NCBI GenBank assembly: GCA_017517925.1
Contig: JAFWXS010000124.1
Coordinates: 1-47,219 of the forward strand
From: Bacteroidaceae bacterium
GTDB taxonomy: Bacteria > Bacteroidota > Bacteroidia > Bacteroidales > Bacteroidaceae
Direction: 5' to 3'
Length of the DNA: 47,219 bases
This document shows, one piece after another, positions 32,955 to 41,688 of this stretch. The notes under the pieces are model-generated. The model saw only the letters and a list, made by a program, of their open reading frames with translations. It did no database searches and was not told the origin of the DNA. The first letter of the stretch is position 1, and each line of letters starts with the position of its first letter. The position numbers and the translations under genes were made by a program.

Positions 32955-34001
32955 ATGAAAATCAAGTTTGGCATTTTAGCCTTGTCTGTCACGCTATTGG
33001 CTTCGTGCGATACCGTGATGAAGACAGCTCATACGGCAGATGTCAACACGTCGGTAGTGAGCGCGACAGTAGCCGACATCGTACCGGCTACAGAAGGCCG
33101 CATCACGCACACACTACGTCCGAATGAAAGCATCCGCCGAGGAGGAATGGATAACATTCGGCAGGCTGTTATTTCAGAGGCATTGGAAAAGCACAATGCC
33201 GATGTGTTGATAGAGCCACAATATGTGATAACGAAAGAGAAAAAGCTGTTTGGCAGTAAAATCACCTCTATTACAGTAAGCGGACGCCCCGGTAACTACA
33301 CCAACTTCCGTGCGCTTCCCGACTCGGTATGGAACAATCCCGTGTTCCGTGGAATTGGGAGAGATATAGAGAGACCCGTATACACACCGGCAGAAAAGCC
33401 TGGCTCTTGGTTGGCTGGTGGCATGTTGGGCAAGCTGGGCAGCAAGCCGCGCACAAAGAGCAGCAATGTAAACGCTTTCCGCTCCAAAGGACTGGCCATG
33501 AGCATAACGCCGTTTATCGGATATGGAGAATTTGACTGCGAGCATGTCTCTATGGACGGAACAGCTTTGGCAGCCTTCTTTTCTCTTGGATATCAGTTTA
33601 ATCCCTATTTCTATTTAGGAGCAGGTATTGGTATCAATGGAATGAATGGGGACTATCATCCGGACGGCCCAGCCAATCATCCCAAGCTAAGCGGCACTTA
33701 CATGCCAATATTTGCCAATGCACGTATCAATTTTTCAAAGAAGAAAAACACGTTATTCCTTGATTATAAGATAGGATATGGTGCAGGAGGCAATACAGAC
33801 GTTGTTGGTGGAGGATCCTTTATCGCAGGTGCAATAGGTTATAGCTTTGGAAATCTTGATGTTGCATTCCAAATTATAGCTCATGAGTGTAATTTTGATT
33901 ATGAGTATTATCAAAGCAACTATTGGGGAGGCTACTGGGAAACCCAAAACGACTATAACGCGTTCCTCCAATACGGTCTCTCCGTCGGTTATCATTTCTG
34001 A
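32955..34001 (+). CDS. Lipoprotein domain fused to a C-terminal beta-barrel-like domain
   Basis: A 348-aa protein. Signal peptide with lipobox LLASC (Cys18). Residues 19-140 repeat the preceding protein (SVVSATVADIVP, RRGGMDNIRQAVI, ADVLIEPQYVIT, ITVSGRPGNYTNF). Residues 175-348 alternate like outer-membrane strands (MSITPFIGYGEF, AAFFSLGYQFNPYFYLGAGIGIN, NARINFSKKKNTLFLDYKIGYG) and end in an aromatic, GLSVGYHF, as small outer-membrane barrels do. It follows its paralogue by 9 nt, so the two form an operon. A lipidated N-terminus on a barrel protein is unusual. Function unknown. Confidence 0.75.
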   Translation: MKIKFGILALSVTLLASCDTVMKTAHTADVNTSVVSATVADIVPATEGRITHTLRPNESIRRGGMDNIRQAVISEALEKHNADVLIEPQYVITKEKKLFGSKITSITVSGRPGNYTNFRALPDSVWNNPVFRGIGRDIERPVYTPAEKPGSWLAGGMLGKLGSKPRTKSSNVNAFRSKGLAMSITPFIGYGEFDCEHVSMDGTALAAFFSLGYQFNPYFYLGAGIGINGMNGDYHPDGPANHPKLSGTYMPIFANARINFSKKKNTLFLDYKIGYGAGGNTDVVGGGSFIAGAIGYSFGNLDVAFQIIAHECNFDYEYYQSNYWGGYWETQNDYNAFLQYGLSVGYHF

Positions 34002-34019
34002 TAAAGCACCTATTCTATA

Positions 34020-34057
34020 ATCAATAAAGCCAGGCCTTAAAGTCTGGCTTTATTGAT
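34020..34057 (+). terminator. Terminator of the lipoprotein operon
   Basis: A perfect 14-bp stem (ATCAATAAAGCCAG with its inverse) and a 10-nt loop, 18 nt after the stop codon. The AT-rich outer stem supplies T residues on both strands. Confidence 0.85.
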
Positions 34058-34509
34058 AGAGATTCCCCGATGGATTCGGTCTTTTTGACAGTTCGGCCGT
34101 CATTCCCCAGAGTAAAAAAAGTTTATTTTTGGGGTTGGCACGGCACGCACTACTACCCTATTTGCCTGTATCATCTTTAGGAGCGATGAAGTTGAAAAAA
34201 AAACAAACAAGCAGAAAAACGCCTTTGGATAAAGAGAAAAACTTTTCTCACCGCGATGACAAAAGTTTTTGCGCACTTCGAGCCAGGAATTTAGCAATAA
34301 GGATCGGAATCGGAAGGCCTGAACTCTATGCAAACGGGGCTGTATATTGTTCACCTTTAGAGAGCAGCACGTACCCTCCCCCAAAAAAATAAACTTTTCC
34401 ACTTTGGGAAATGCACGTAAACTTGCATTTTCTCTCACCTTAACTAAAATTCTTTCGCTCAGTTATACAAATAAATTTGCATTGCTTTCGCTTAACCGAA
34501 ATTTTGCAC
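34058..34509. other. Non-coding stretch upstream of tyrS
   Basis: No supported gene. Two overlapping frames of 87 and 112 codons have no start context, no composition like neighbouring genes and oppose each other. A decayed copy of the promoter family, TTG (34423-34425), CATTTTCTCTCACC..., TAAAATTC (34445-34452), is visible. Confidence 0.5.
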
Positions 34510-34517
34510 TAATTTTG
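34510..34517 (+). promoter_or_regulatory. -7 box of tyrS
   Basis: TAATTTTG preceded by TTGCAC, as in the repeated promoter family. The -33 position reads TTC instead of TTG, and the rest of the spacer has diverged. Leader of about 29 nt. Confidence 0.55.
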
Positions 34518-34550
34518 CCGACCATAATATAAATATTATAAGATAAAGAT

Positions 34551-35843
34551 ATGAACTTTGTAGAAGAACTTCAATGGCGCGGCATGGTACACACCATGAT
34601 GCCCGGAACAGAAGAGTTATTGAATAAGGAAATGGTAACAGCCTACCTGGGTATTGACCCCACGGCCGACTCGCTGCACATCGGTCATCTCTGCGGTGTG
34701 ATGATGCTGCGTCATCTCCAGCGTTGCGGCCACAAGCCGTTGGCTCTTGTAGGTGGTGCCACTGGTATGATTGGCGACCCCTCGGGCAAGTCACAGGAGC
34801 GTAATCTTCTCAATGAGGAGACCCTTCGCCACAACCAGGAGTGCATCAAGAAGCAGTTGGCCAAGTTCCTCGACTTCGAAAGCGATGCCCCCAACTGTGC
34901 CGAGCTCGTCAACAACTACGACTGGATGAAGGACTTCACCTTCCTCGATTTCGCCCGTGAGGTAGGTAAGCACATCACCGTGAACTACATGATGGCCAAG
35001 GACTCTGTACAGAAGCGTCTCAACGGTGAGGCCCGCGACGGACTCTCCTTCACCGAGTTCACCTACCAGCTGCTCCAGGGCTACGACTTCCTCTACCTCA
35101 ACGAGCACAAGAACTGTAAGCTCCAGATGGGTGGTAGCGACCAGTGGGGTAACATCACTACCGGTGCCGAGCTCATCCGCCGCACCAGCGGCAATGAGGT
35201 ATTTGCCCTCACCTGTCCGCTCATCACCAAGGCCGATGGTGGCAAGTTCGGTAAGACCGAGTCGGGCAACGTATGGCTCGACCCCCGCTACACCTCTCCC
35301 TACAAGTTCTACCAGTTCTGGCTCAACGTGAGCGACGACGATGCAGCCAAGTACATCAAAATTTTCACTGCCATTGGCCGCGAAGAGATTGAAGCGCTCA
35401 TCGCCGAGCACACCGAGGCTCCCCATCTGCGTATCCTACAGAAGCGCCTTGCCAAGGAGGTAACCATCATGGTGCACTCTGAGGCAGACTACGAGGCTGC
35501 CGTGGAGGCATCGGGCATTCTCTTCGGTAACAACACCCACGATGCACTCGTGAAACTCGACGAGGATACCTTGCTGGCAGTGTTCGAGGGCGTACCCCAA
35601 TTTAAGGTATCGCGCGCGAAGATTGAGGCCGGCATCAAGGCCGTAGACCTTTTTGTCGAGGAGTCTTCCGTGTTCCCCTCGAAGGGCGAGATGCGCAAGA
35701 TGGCTCAGGGCGGTGGCGTATCGCTCAACAAGGAGAAGCTTGCAGCCTTCGACCAGGAGATCACCGTGGCCGACCTGCTCAACGACAAGTACTTGCTCGT
35801 ACAGCGTGGCAAGAAGAACTATTTCTTGCTGATTGCTGAATAA
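34551..35843 (+). CDS. tyrS: Tyrosine--tRNA ligase
   Basis: Class I aminoacyl-tRNA synthetase, 430 aa. The HIGH motif is in [16 protein letters not shown] (about 40-54), followed by [19 protein letters not shown]. The tyrosine pocket has [11 protein letters not shown] and [13 protein letters not shown]. The KMSKS loop is in the KFGKTESG form usual for TyrRS of this type. The C-terminal S4-like RNA-binding domain ends [19 protein letters not shown]. It stands alone upstream of tRNA-Gln. Confidence 0.97.
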   Translation: MNFVEELQWRGMVHTMMPGTEELLNKEMVTAYLGIDPTADSLHIGHLCGVMMLRHLQRCGHKPLALVGGATGMIGDPSGKSQERNLLNEETLRHNQECIKKQLAKFLDFESDAPNCAELVNNYDWMKDFTFLDFAREVGKHITVNYMMAKDSVQKRLNGEARDGLSFTEFTYQLLQGYDFLYLNEHKNCKLQMGGSDQWGNITTGAELIRRTSGNEVFALTCPLITKADGGKFGKTESGNVWLDPRYTSPYKFYQFWLNVSDDDAAKYIKIFTAIGREEIEALIAEHTEAPHLRILQKRLAKEVTIMVHSEADYEAAVEASGILFGNNTHDALVKLDEDTLLAVFEGVPQFKVSRAKIEAGIKAVDLFVEESSVFPSKGEMRKMAQGGGVSLNKEKLAAFDQEITVADLLNDKYLLVQRGKKNYFLLIAE

Positions 35844-35857
35844 AAAACATCAAAAGT

Positions 35858-35888
35858 TTGCAAGGATAGAGAAAAGTCTCTATCTTTG
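35858..35888 (+). promoter_or_regulatory. Promoter of tRNA-Gln
   Basis: TTG (35858-35860), 20 nt, TATCTTTG (35881-35888): full consensus with ideal spacing. The only downstream gene before a strong terminator is tRNA-Gln. Confidence 0.75.
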
Positions 35889-35906
35889 TGCCGTCTTTCA
35901 GACAAC

Positions 35907-35957
35907 GCGAGTTTTGGCTGCACTCGCTGAGCATTGTAAGCAAGCTTACATGCGCTC
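35907..35957 (+). other. Structured tRNA-Gln leader
   Basis: Between promoter and tRNA the transcript carries GCGAG/CTCGC (35907-35927, 11-nt loop), then a long stem, GAGCAT then GTAAGC (35929-35941), 2-nt loop, GCTTAC, AT and GCTC (35944-35957), with small bulges. The leader of about 113 nt is long for a single tRNA and may guide 5' processing or be a small RNA in its own right. Confidence 0.45.
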
Positions 35958-36004
35958 GTTGGCACAAAACTTGCAACGCTTTTCAAAAGAAGGCGCATGA
36001 GGAT

Positions 36005-36075
36005 TGTCCTATGGTGTAATGGTAGCACAACAGGTTTTGGTTCTGTTTGTCTTGGTTCGAATCCAGGTAGGACAA
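36005..36075 (+). tRNA. tRNA-Gln (anticodon TTG)
   Basis: Cloverleaf read by eye: acceptor TGTCCTA / TAGGACA (7 bp), D-stem GTG/CAC, anticodon stem ACAGG / TCTGT with loop TTTTGGT and anticodon TTG at 36037-36039, T-stem CTTGG / CCAGG with loop TTCGAAT, discriminator A at 36075. CCA is not encoded. Confidence 0.95.
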
Positions 36076-36102
36076 CTCAAAAAAGGAATCGGCGTGAAGA
36101 TG

Positions 36103-36138
36103 GGGAGGCTAACCGTATAGGTGAGCCTCCCTTTTTTT
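36103..36138 (+). terminator. Terminator of tRNA-Gln
   Basis: Perfect 8-bp stem GGGAGGCT / AGCCTCCC, 13-nt loop, followed directly by seven T. A textbook intrinsic terminator about 30 nt after the tRNA. Confidence 0.9.
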
Positions 36139-36179
36139 ATATGTTATAAAACATTCCATAAAAAAGGCCGACCATTCGT

Positions 36180-36210
36180 TTGCTACATTATAAAATAAAA
36201 TCTAAATTTG
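36180..36210 (+). promoter_or_regulatory. Promoter of the NfeD/flotillin operon
   Basis: TTG (36180-36182), 20 nt, TAAATTTG (36203-36210), 25 nt before the start of the NfeD-like gene. Confidence 0.75.
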
Positions 36211-36235
36211 CAACCATATATAATACCATACAAAT

Positions 36236-36799
36236 ATGACCGACAAATTTCTTGCTTTAGAGCTCCCCATGCAAATCTTCTGGGGCATTGCGCTCGTCAC
36301 GAGTGTATTCTTTATTATACAGACCATCATGGCCTTCATGGGGCTCGATGCCGACACTGATGATGGTTCAGGCTTCGACACCGTAGAGATGGAGGGCCTC
36401 TCGGGCTACTTCTCGTTCCGCAACCTCATCAACTTCCTGCTCGGCTACGGGTGGGGAGGTGTGTTGCTGCAAAGCATCATCCCCGATATGATGTGGCTCG
36501 AGGTAGCTGCTGTAGGCGTAGGTCTGCTTTTCGTTATCATATTCGTGTTCATCTTGCGCCAAGTGATGGGACTTTCTACCGACAAGACGTTCCACATGGA
36601 TGAGGCCTTGGGGCTCATTGCTGACACTTATCTGCGTATCCCTGCCGAGAAGAAGGGCGTGGGTAAGGTGATGGTTAGCGTGCGCGGCTCGGTGCATGAG
36701 ATTGATGCCATGACCGAAGGTGAGGAGATACCCACCGGCACCAAAGTACGTGTGACCAAGGTTATCGGTTCGGAACTCTTGGAAGTGGAGCGTGTGTAA
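36236..36799 (+). CDS. NfeD-like membrane protein with OB-fold domain
   Basis: A 187-aa protein. Hydrophobic helices at about 12-34, 60-85 and 88-112 precede a soluble beta-rich C-terminal domain (about 125-187, GLIADTYLRIPAEKKGVGKVMV, IPTGTKVRVTKVIGSELLEVERV) of the NfeD OB-fold kind. NfeD proteins are encoded next to flotillins and thought to act with them in membrane microdomains; here the flotillin gene follows after 41 nt. The acidic loop DADTDDGSGFD near residue 40 is notable. The partner assignment rests on gene context and family knowledge. Confidence 0.82.
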   Translation: MTDKFLALELPMQIFWGIALVTSVFFIIQTIMAFMGLDADTDDGSGFDTVEMEGLSGYFSFRNLINFLLGYGWGGVLLQSIIPDMMWLEVAAVGVGLLFVIIFVFILRQVMGLSTDKTFHMDEALGLIADTYLRIPAEKKGVGKVMVSVRGSVHEIDAMTEGEEIPTGTKVRVTKVIGSELLEVERV

Positions 36800-36840
36800 A
36801 AGATTATTCATTAAATACCAACCAATAAAAACAAGCAATT

Positions 36841-38223
36841 ATGAGTACTGGAATTGGAAGCATCGGCCTGCTGGTCGTGATTCTCGTGGTTGTAATCTTT
36901 GCAACCTTCTCATTTGTCATTCGTCGTTACAGACGTTGTCCGTCGGACAAGATTCTCGTAGTATATGGTAAGACCGGCGGCGGTTCGGCCAAGTGTATCC
37001 ACGGTGGCGGTAAGTTTGTATGGCCCATCATTCAGGACTATGCCTACCTGAACCTTACCCCCATCTCTATTGATGCCAACCTGACCAATGCGCTGTCGCG
37101 TCAGAACATCCGTGTTGACGTACCTTGCCGCTTTACCGTAGGTATCTCTACCGAGGCCGACTCTATGAACAACGCTGCTGAGCGCTTGTTGGGCTTGACC
37201 TCCAACGAGATTCAGGAGCTTGCTCGTGATATTCTCTTCGGTCAGCTGCGTCTGGTTATCGCCACTATGTCTATTGAGGAGATCAACAGCGACCGCGACA
37301 AGTTCCTTGAAAACATCTCCAAGAACGTAGAGGTTGAGCTGAAGAAGATTGGTCTGCGCCTCATCAACGTAAACGTTACCGACATCAAGGACGAGTCTGG
37401 CTATATCGAGGCTCTCGGTAAGGAGGCTGCCGCCAAGGCAATCAACGAGGCTAAGGTAAGCGTAGCCGAGCAGGATAAGTTCGGTGAAATCGGTAAGGCC
37501 GAAGCCGTAAGAGATACCCGTATCAAGACCTCTGAGGCCAACGCTATCGCCGTAAAGGGTGAGAACAATGCACAGATTGACATTGCCAACTCTAATGCCC
37601 ACCGTCGCGAAAAGGAGGCCGAAGCCAACCGCTTGGCTATCGCCGCCGAGAAGGTGCAACAGGCCAAGGCCTTGCAGGAAGCATACGCTGCCGAAAAGGA
37701 AGCCGAGCTTGCCCGTGCCGAGCGTGAGCGCTCTACCCAACAGGCCAATATCATCGTACCCGAGGAAGTTGAGAAACGCCGCCGTATCATCGAGGCTGAA
37801 GCCGAAGCCGAGAAGGCTCGCGTAAAGGCAAAGGGTGAGGCCGATGCTATCTACGCTAAGATGGAAGCTGAGGCTAAGGGTCTCTATGAGGTACTTACCA
37901 AGCAGGCTGCCGGTTACGACAAGATGGTGCAGGCTGCCGGTGGCGATGCCAACAAGGCCTACATGCTCCTCTTGCTCGAGAAACTGCCTGAATTGGTTAA
38001 GACTCAGGTCGAGGCTGTCAAGGGTGTCAATATCGACCACGTTACCGTTTGGGATTCAGGCAACGGTGCCGACGGCAAGGGCTCTACCGCCAACTTCGTG
38101 TCTGGCTTGATGAAATCCGTTCCCCCGTTGAGCGACCTCTTTGACCTCGCCGGCATGAACCTTCCAGAGTACCTTGGCAAGAAGAGCGAAGTACAGGATG
38201 TGACTCCCGTAGAGGAAAAGTAA
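36841..38223 (+). CDS. Flotillin (SPFH family)
   Basis: Membrane-microdomain scaffold, 460 aa. One N-terminal membrane helix (about 7-30), an SPFH/band-7 domain (about 30-190, ISIDANLTNALSRQNIRVDVPCRFTVGIS), then a long Ala/Glu/Lys-rich coiled coil (about 195-345, with many EA repeats) that mediates oligomerisation, and a C-terminal part with DKMVQAAGGDANKAYMLLLLEKLPELVK. This matches YuaG/FloT-type flotillins. It forms an operon with the NfeD-like gene and ends at a strong terminator. Confidence 0.93.
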   Translation: MSTGIGSIGLLVVILVVVIFATFSFVIRRYRRCPSDKILVVYGKTGGGSAKCIHGGGKFVWPIIQDYAYLNLTPISIDANLTNALSRQNIRVDVPCRFTVGISTEADSMNNAAERLLGLTSNEIQELARDILFGQLRLVIATMSIEEINSDRDKFLENISKNVEVELKKIGLRLINVNVTDIKDESGYIEALGKEAAAKAINEAKVSVAEQDKFGEIGKAEAVRDTRIKTSEANAIAVKGENNAQIDIANSNAHRREKEAEANRLAIAAEKVQQAKALQEAYAAEKEAELARAERERSTQQANIIVPEEVEKRRRIIEAEAEAEKARVKAKGEADAIYAKMEAEAKGLYEVLTKQAAGYDKMVQAAGGDANKAYMLLLLEKLPELVKTQVEAVKGVNIDHVTVWDSGNGADGKGSTANFVSGLMKSVPPLSDLFDLAGMNLPEYLGKKSEVQDVTPVEEK

Positions 38224-38242
38224 CATATAAACATCCATCATT

Positions 38243-38277
38243 ACGAGCGGGCGGCAATTGCTGCCCGCTCGTGCTTT
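38243..38277 (+). terminator. Terminator of the NfeD/flotillin operon
   Basis: Perfect 10-bp stem ACGAGCGGGC / GCCCGCTCGT with a 10-nt loop, followed by GCTTTATAT, 19 nt after the flotillin stop. Confidence 0.8.
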
Positions 38278-38380
38278 ATATCTATTCAAGACACCTGATA
38301 AATAAAAAAGTCATCGAACTCCATACAAGTAAAAAAGAAAATGCGTATCTTCGCACATACATTCATAAATAACACTCATC

Positions 38381-39235
38381 ATGGAAGCCACGAAGGACAG
38401 TCGCAATGAGGTGCGGGCCGAGTATATCCGCCGCATCGAGATAGAGGCCCTGTGGGGCCGTAGACACAAGCATATCGTGTGGGACCTGCGCCGCGATGTG
38501 AACATACTGAGCGGCGTGAACGGCATAGGCAAGTCGACCATACTGAACCGCGCTGCCGAACAGCTCGACCATCTTGCCGGTGGAGTAGATGTCAATGTAC
38601 GCGACCTTGAGGGCGTGAAGATGACGTTTTACCCCGAAGAGGCCACAACGATACACTTCGATGTGATACGCAGCTTCGACCGTCCCCTCTTTCACAGCAA
38701 CCTCGCCGAGAAGATGGCCGACAAGAATGTGAAGACCGAGCTCGACTGGCAGCTCTACCAACTGCAACGACGCTACTTAGACTATCAGGTGAACATCGGT
38801 AACCGCATTATCGAGCTGCTCTCGTCGGGCAACCCCGAAGACCAGCAGAAGGCTACCGAGGTATCGTACCCCAAGCGCCGCTTCCAGGACCTTGCCGACG
38901 AGCTCTTCGCCGAAACGGGGAAGAAAATCATACGCTCAAAGAACGAAATCGTATTCGAACTGGAGGGCGAGCAGCTGCTGCCCTACCGTCTCTCGAGCGG
39001 AGAGAAGCAGATGCTCGTCATCCTCCTCACCGTACTCGTGCAGGACAAGCAGCCCTGCGTGCTCCTCATGGACGAGCCCGAAGTGTCGCTCCACATCGAA
39101 TGGCAGCAGCGCATCATCAGCATCATTCGCGAGATGAACCCCAACGCACAAATCATACTCACTACCCACTCCCCCGCCGTCGTCATGGGAGGATGGATGG
39201 ATGCAGTGACTGAAGTGACGGACATTATGATATAG
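38381..39235 (+). CDS. AAA/ABC-type ATPase paired with DUF4435 protein
   Basis: A 284-aa SMC/ABC-like ATPase. Walker A is GVNGIGKST (45-53), an ABC-like signature is LSSGEKQ (204-210), Walker B is CVLLMDEPEVSLH (226-238), and the H-loop is TTHSP (His263). The roughly 150 residues between Walker A and the signature are mostly helical and charged and form a short lid or arm. This is the AAA_15/AAA_21 pattern of OLD, Gabija and PARIS ATPases, in a compact form. The next gene encodes a TOPRIM-like DUF4435 protein, so the two probably form one complex. A weak -7 box (TATCTTCG, 38346) precedes it. Confidence 0.85.
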   Translation: MEATKDSRNEVRAEYIRRIEIEALWGRRHKHIVWDLRRDVNILSGVNGIGKSTILNRAAEQLDHLAGGVDVNVRDLEGVKMTFYPEEATTIHFDVIRSFDRPLFHSNLAEKMADKNVKTELDWQLYQLQRRYLDYQVNIGNRIIELLSSGNPEDQQKATEVSYPKRRFQDLADELFAETGKKIIRSKNEIVFELEGEQLLPYRLSSGEKQMLVILLTVLVQDKQPCVLLMDEPEVSLHIEWQQRIISIIREMNPNAQIILTTHSPAVVMGGWMDAVTEVTDIMI

Positions 39236-39386
39236 AAGACCCTCTCCAACCTCCCCCTGGGGAGGTTTTACAGACATAACGAACTCTATTATTTTAGAAC
39301 CAATCCTATCGCCACACCCCCGACAAAGGCAGTCCGGAGGTTCTCCCCATAAAGGGGGAGAGGCCCGAAGGGCAGAGGGGGTCTTC
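39235..39386. repeat. Small inverted-repeat element between the ATPase and DUF4435 genes
   Basis: A 152-bp element. Its ends are inverse copies: left GAAGACCCTCT, right AGAGGGGGTCTTC. Internal stems are CCTCCCC/GGGGAGG (39250-39266), CTCCCC/GGGGAG (39343-39360) and GCCCGAAGGGC (39363-39373). It starts on the last base of the ATPase stop codon and ends 4 nt before the DUF4435 start. It looks like a MITE or REP-like insertion and contains no gene. Confidence 0.75.
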
Positions 39387-39390
39387 AGTT

Positions 39391-40395
39391 ATGGCCAAAC
39401 GACTGACACAGAACGTAACCTCACTCTACATAGAAGCGGCCAACAGCCTGCGACCCAAGGCGGCACGCAAGCGCATAGTAGCCTATGTGGAGAGCTACGA
39501 CGATGTGGCATTCTGGAGCCATCTGCTCGGCGAGTACAACTGCGACAAGTACTGCTTCCAGGTGATGCTGCCCTCGAAGACCTCGCTCGCCAAGGGCAAG
39601 AAGGTGGCCATGATGAACGAGCTGGGACTCGGATTAGGCGGGCACATGATTGCCTGCGTAGACAGCGACTACGACTACCTGCTGCAAGGGAAGACCGGCA
39701 CCTCGCGACGCATCATCAGCAGCCCCTACGTACTGCACACCTATGCCTACGCCATAGAGAACTACCAATGCTTTGCCAGTAGCCTGCACGGTGTATGCGT
39801 GCAAAGCACGCTCAACGACCGCGAGATGATCGACTTCGAGGCCTTCTTTCGCCTCTATTCGCAGATCATCTACCCGCTCTTCCTGTGGAACATCTGGTTC
39901 TACCGCAAACGCGAGCTGTCGGTATTCTCCATGCAGGATTTCTGCCACGTGGTAAGGCTCGACCCCGTGAGTGTACCACACCCCGAAGACGCACTCGAGC
40001 AGTTGCGCATCCGAGTGGAGAAGAAGCGCAATTGGCTCGCACGACGCTACCCCCATGCCCTGCCCGACCTCGAAATCATGAGGCCCGAGTTGGAACAATT
40101 AGGCGTGACACCCGACAATACCTACCTCTTCATCCAAGGACATCACCTGAAAGAGAACGTGGTGATGAAGCTCCTCACCCCCGTCTGTGTGCGCCTCCGC
40201 CGTGAGCGCGAAGGGGAGATCAAGCACCTAGCCTGCCACAACCAGCAATACCGCAACGAACTCACCGCCTACCACCGCAGCCTACAGACCATCGAATCGG
40301 TATTACGTAAAAACACCAACTACGAGGAGGCACCCACCTATGCCATGATACGCCGCGATGTGGAACAGCTCATCGCGCTGTTGCCGAAGGAGTGA
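39391..40395 (+). CDS. DUF4435 (TOPRIM-like) protein
   Basis: A 334-aa protein of the DUF4435 type (PF14491). The acidic residues expected of a TOPRIM fold are present: Glu34 in VAYVESYDDVAFW, and the DxD pair Asp91/Asp93 in MIACVDSDYDYLL. Later family features include TYAYAIENYQCF, and an all-helical C-terminal part (HHLKENVVMKLLTPVCVRLRREREGEI). In the PARIS anti-phage system the DUF4435 protein AriB is the toxic nuclease effector held by the ATPase AriA. This protein follows an AAA ATPase in the same way, but whether it is a defence effector or a housekeeping relative is open. Confidence 0.82.
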   Translation: MAKRLTQNVTSLYIEAANSLRPKAARKRIVAYVESYDDVAFWSHLLGEYNCDKYCFQVMLPSKTSLAKGKKVAMMNELGLGLGGHMIACVDSDYDYLLQGKTGTSRRIISSPYVLHTYAYAIENYQCFASSLHGVCVQSTLNDREMIDFEAFFRLYSQIIYPLFLWNIWFYRKRELSVFSMQDFCHVVRLDPVSVPHPEDALEQLRIRVEKKRNWLARRYPHALPDLEIMRPELEQLGVTPDNTYLFIQGHHLKENVVMKLLTPVCVRLRREREGEIKHLACHNQQYRNELTAYHRSLQTIESVLRKNTNYEEAPTYAMIRRDVEQLIALLPKE

Positions 40396-40464
40396 GTGGT
40401 ACACAATCAGGACTATTATCCTTGACGGACCTTTCTTCACACCATCTTGGATGACATGCAACGA

Positions 40465-41688
40465 TTACCGATAGATAAGCACACTTAGGTTTTCCTGTCC
40501 GAACAGTTCATTGGCTATATCCCATAGCTCCTTTGCCGTGAGGGCTTCGATACGGCGGTACAGGGCTTCGAGTTCTTCATACTTGCCATAGTGCAGGTAG
40601 GTCTTGGCCATGCCGAGGGCTGTGCTCTCGAAGTTGTCGGAGGCTACGCCCACCTGACCGATGAGCTGCTTCTTGGCTGCCGAGAGCTGGAGTGTGGTGA
40701 GCGGCTGTTCGCGCAAGCGGTGCAGTTCCTTCAGCGTAAGCTCAATGCAGCGGTCGGCATCGCGGGCATCGGTGCCGAAATAGATGTTGAAGATACCCGT
40801 ATCGGTATAGCTCGTGAGGTTGCTCTCCACGTTGTATACCAAGCCCGAGTGCTCGCGCAGGGCGAGATTGAGGCGGCTGTTCATACCGGGGCCACCTATC
40901 ATGTTGTTCAACAGGTAGAGTCCTGTGCGGCGACGGTCGCCCGAGGGGTAACCCACGCAGCCCATCATCACATGCGTCTGATGGGTGTGGCGTGTCAGTT
41001 CCACCTGACGGGGCACATAGGGGAGCGGTGCCGTGCGCCCCGTATTGGCATTGCCCGAGGGGATGTCGGCCGTGAAGCGCTCGGCCCATAGCACGATGCG
41101 GCTGAAGGGGATATTGCCATAGACAAATAGCACTGCATTGGAGGGATGGTAATAGCGCTCGGTAAAGCAGCGCCCACTGGCGGTAGTGAACCGCTTGATG
41201 TGCTGCGGTGTACCCAGGATGTTGTGCCCCAAGGAGTGCCCGCGAAAGAGGATGTCCTCAAAGTCATCGAAGATGAGCTCGGCTGGATTGTCCTCGTAGC
41301 AGTCTATCTCTTCGAGGATGACACCGCGCTCCTTGTCTATCTCATGCTGCGGGAAGGTGCTGTGGAAGACGATGTCGGTGAGCAGCTCCAAGGCACGGGC
41401 GAAGTCCTTCTTCAGGAAGGCCGAGTAGACCACCGTTTCCTCCTTGTTGGTGAAGGCATTGAGGTCGCCCCCGACATTCTCCATGCGGTTCAGGATGTGC
41501 CAGGCTCGACGTTTCGTGGTGCCCTTGAAGAGCATGTGCTCCACGAAGTGGGCCAAGCCGGCCTCATGTGCCTGCTCGTCGCGTGTACCTGCATCGATGG
41601 CATAGCCACAATAGGCCACTGAGGTGGGCGATGGGGCGTGTATGATACGCAGACCGTTGGCGAGGGTTGTCGTGTTACAGGGCTTCAT
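40465..41688 (-). CDS. M16-family zinc peptidase
   Basis: A 407-aa processing-peptidase-like protein. The inverted zinc motif HxxEH is seen in AHFVEHMLFKGTTKR (His47, Glu50, His51), followed by the downstream Glu in EEIDCYEDNPAELIFDDFE. The C-terminal half (M16C) carries the substrate-binding part with GGPGMNSRLNLALREHSGLVYNVES. There is no signal peptide, so it is probably cytoplasmic; family members degrade peptides. The ATG overlaps the stop of the upstream lipoprotein gene by one base (TAATG), which indicates translational coupling. Confidence 0.93.
   Translation of the reverse strand: MKPCNTTTLANGLRIIHAPSPTSVAYCGYAIDAGTRDEQAHEAGLAHFVEHMLFKGTTKRRAWHILNRMENVGGDLNAFTNKEETVVYSAFLKKDFARALELLTDIVFHSTFPQHEIDKERGVILEEIDCYEDNPAELIFDDFEDILFRGHSLGHNILGTPQHIKRFTTASGRCFTERYYHPSNAVLFVYGNIPFSRIVLWAERFTADIPSGNANTGRTAPLPYVPRQVELTRHTHQTHVMMGCVGYPSGDRRRTGLYLLNNMIGGPGMNSRLNLALREHSGLVYNVESNLTSYTDTGIFNIYFGTDARDADRCIELTLKELHRLREQPLTTLQLSAAKKQLIGQVGVASDNFESTALGMAKTYLHYGKYEELEALYRRIEALTAKELWDIANELFGQENLSVLIYR

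Noticed and set aside
34100..34438. 112-codon minus-strand and 87-codon plus-strand frames before tyrS
   Set aside because: They overlap each other, lack promoter or start context and show no domain; the region is rich in A/T runs and decayed promoter copies.
36910..38040. 376-codon open frame on the minus strand
   Set aside because: Shadow of the flotillin coiled coil; the repeats of that region keep the opposite frame open.
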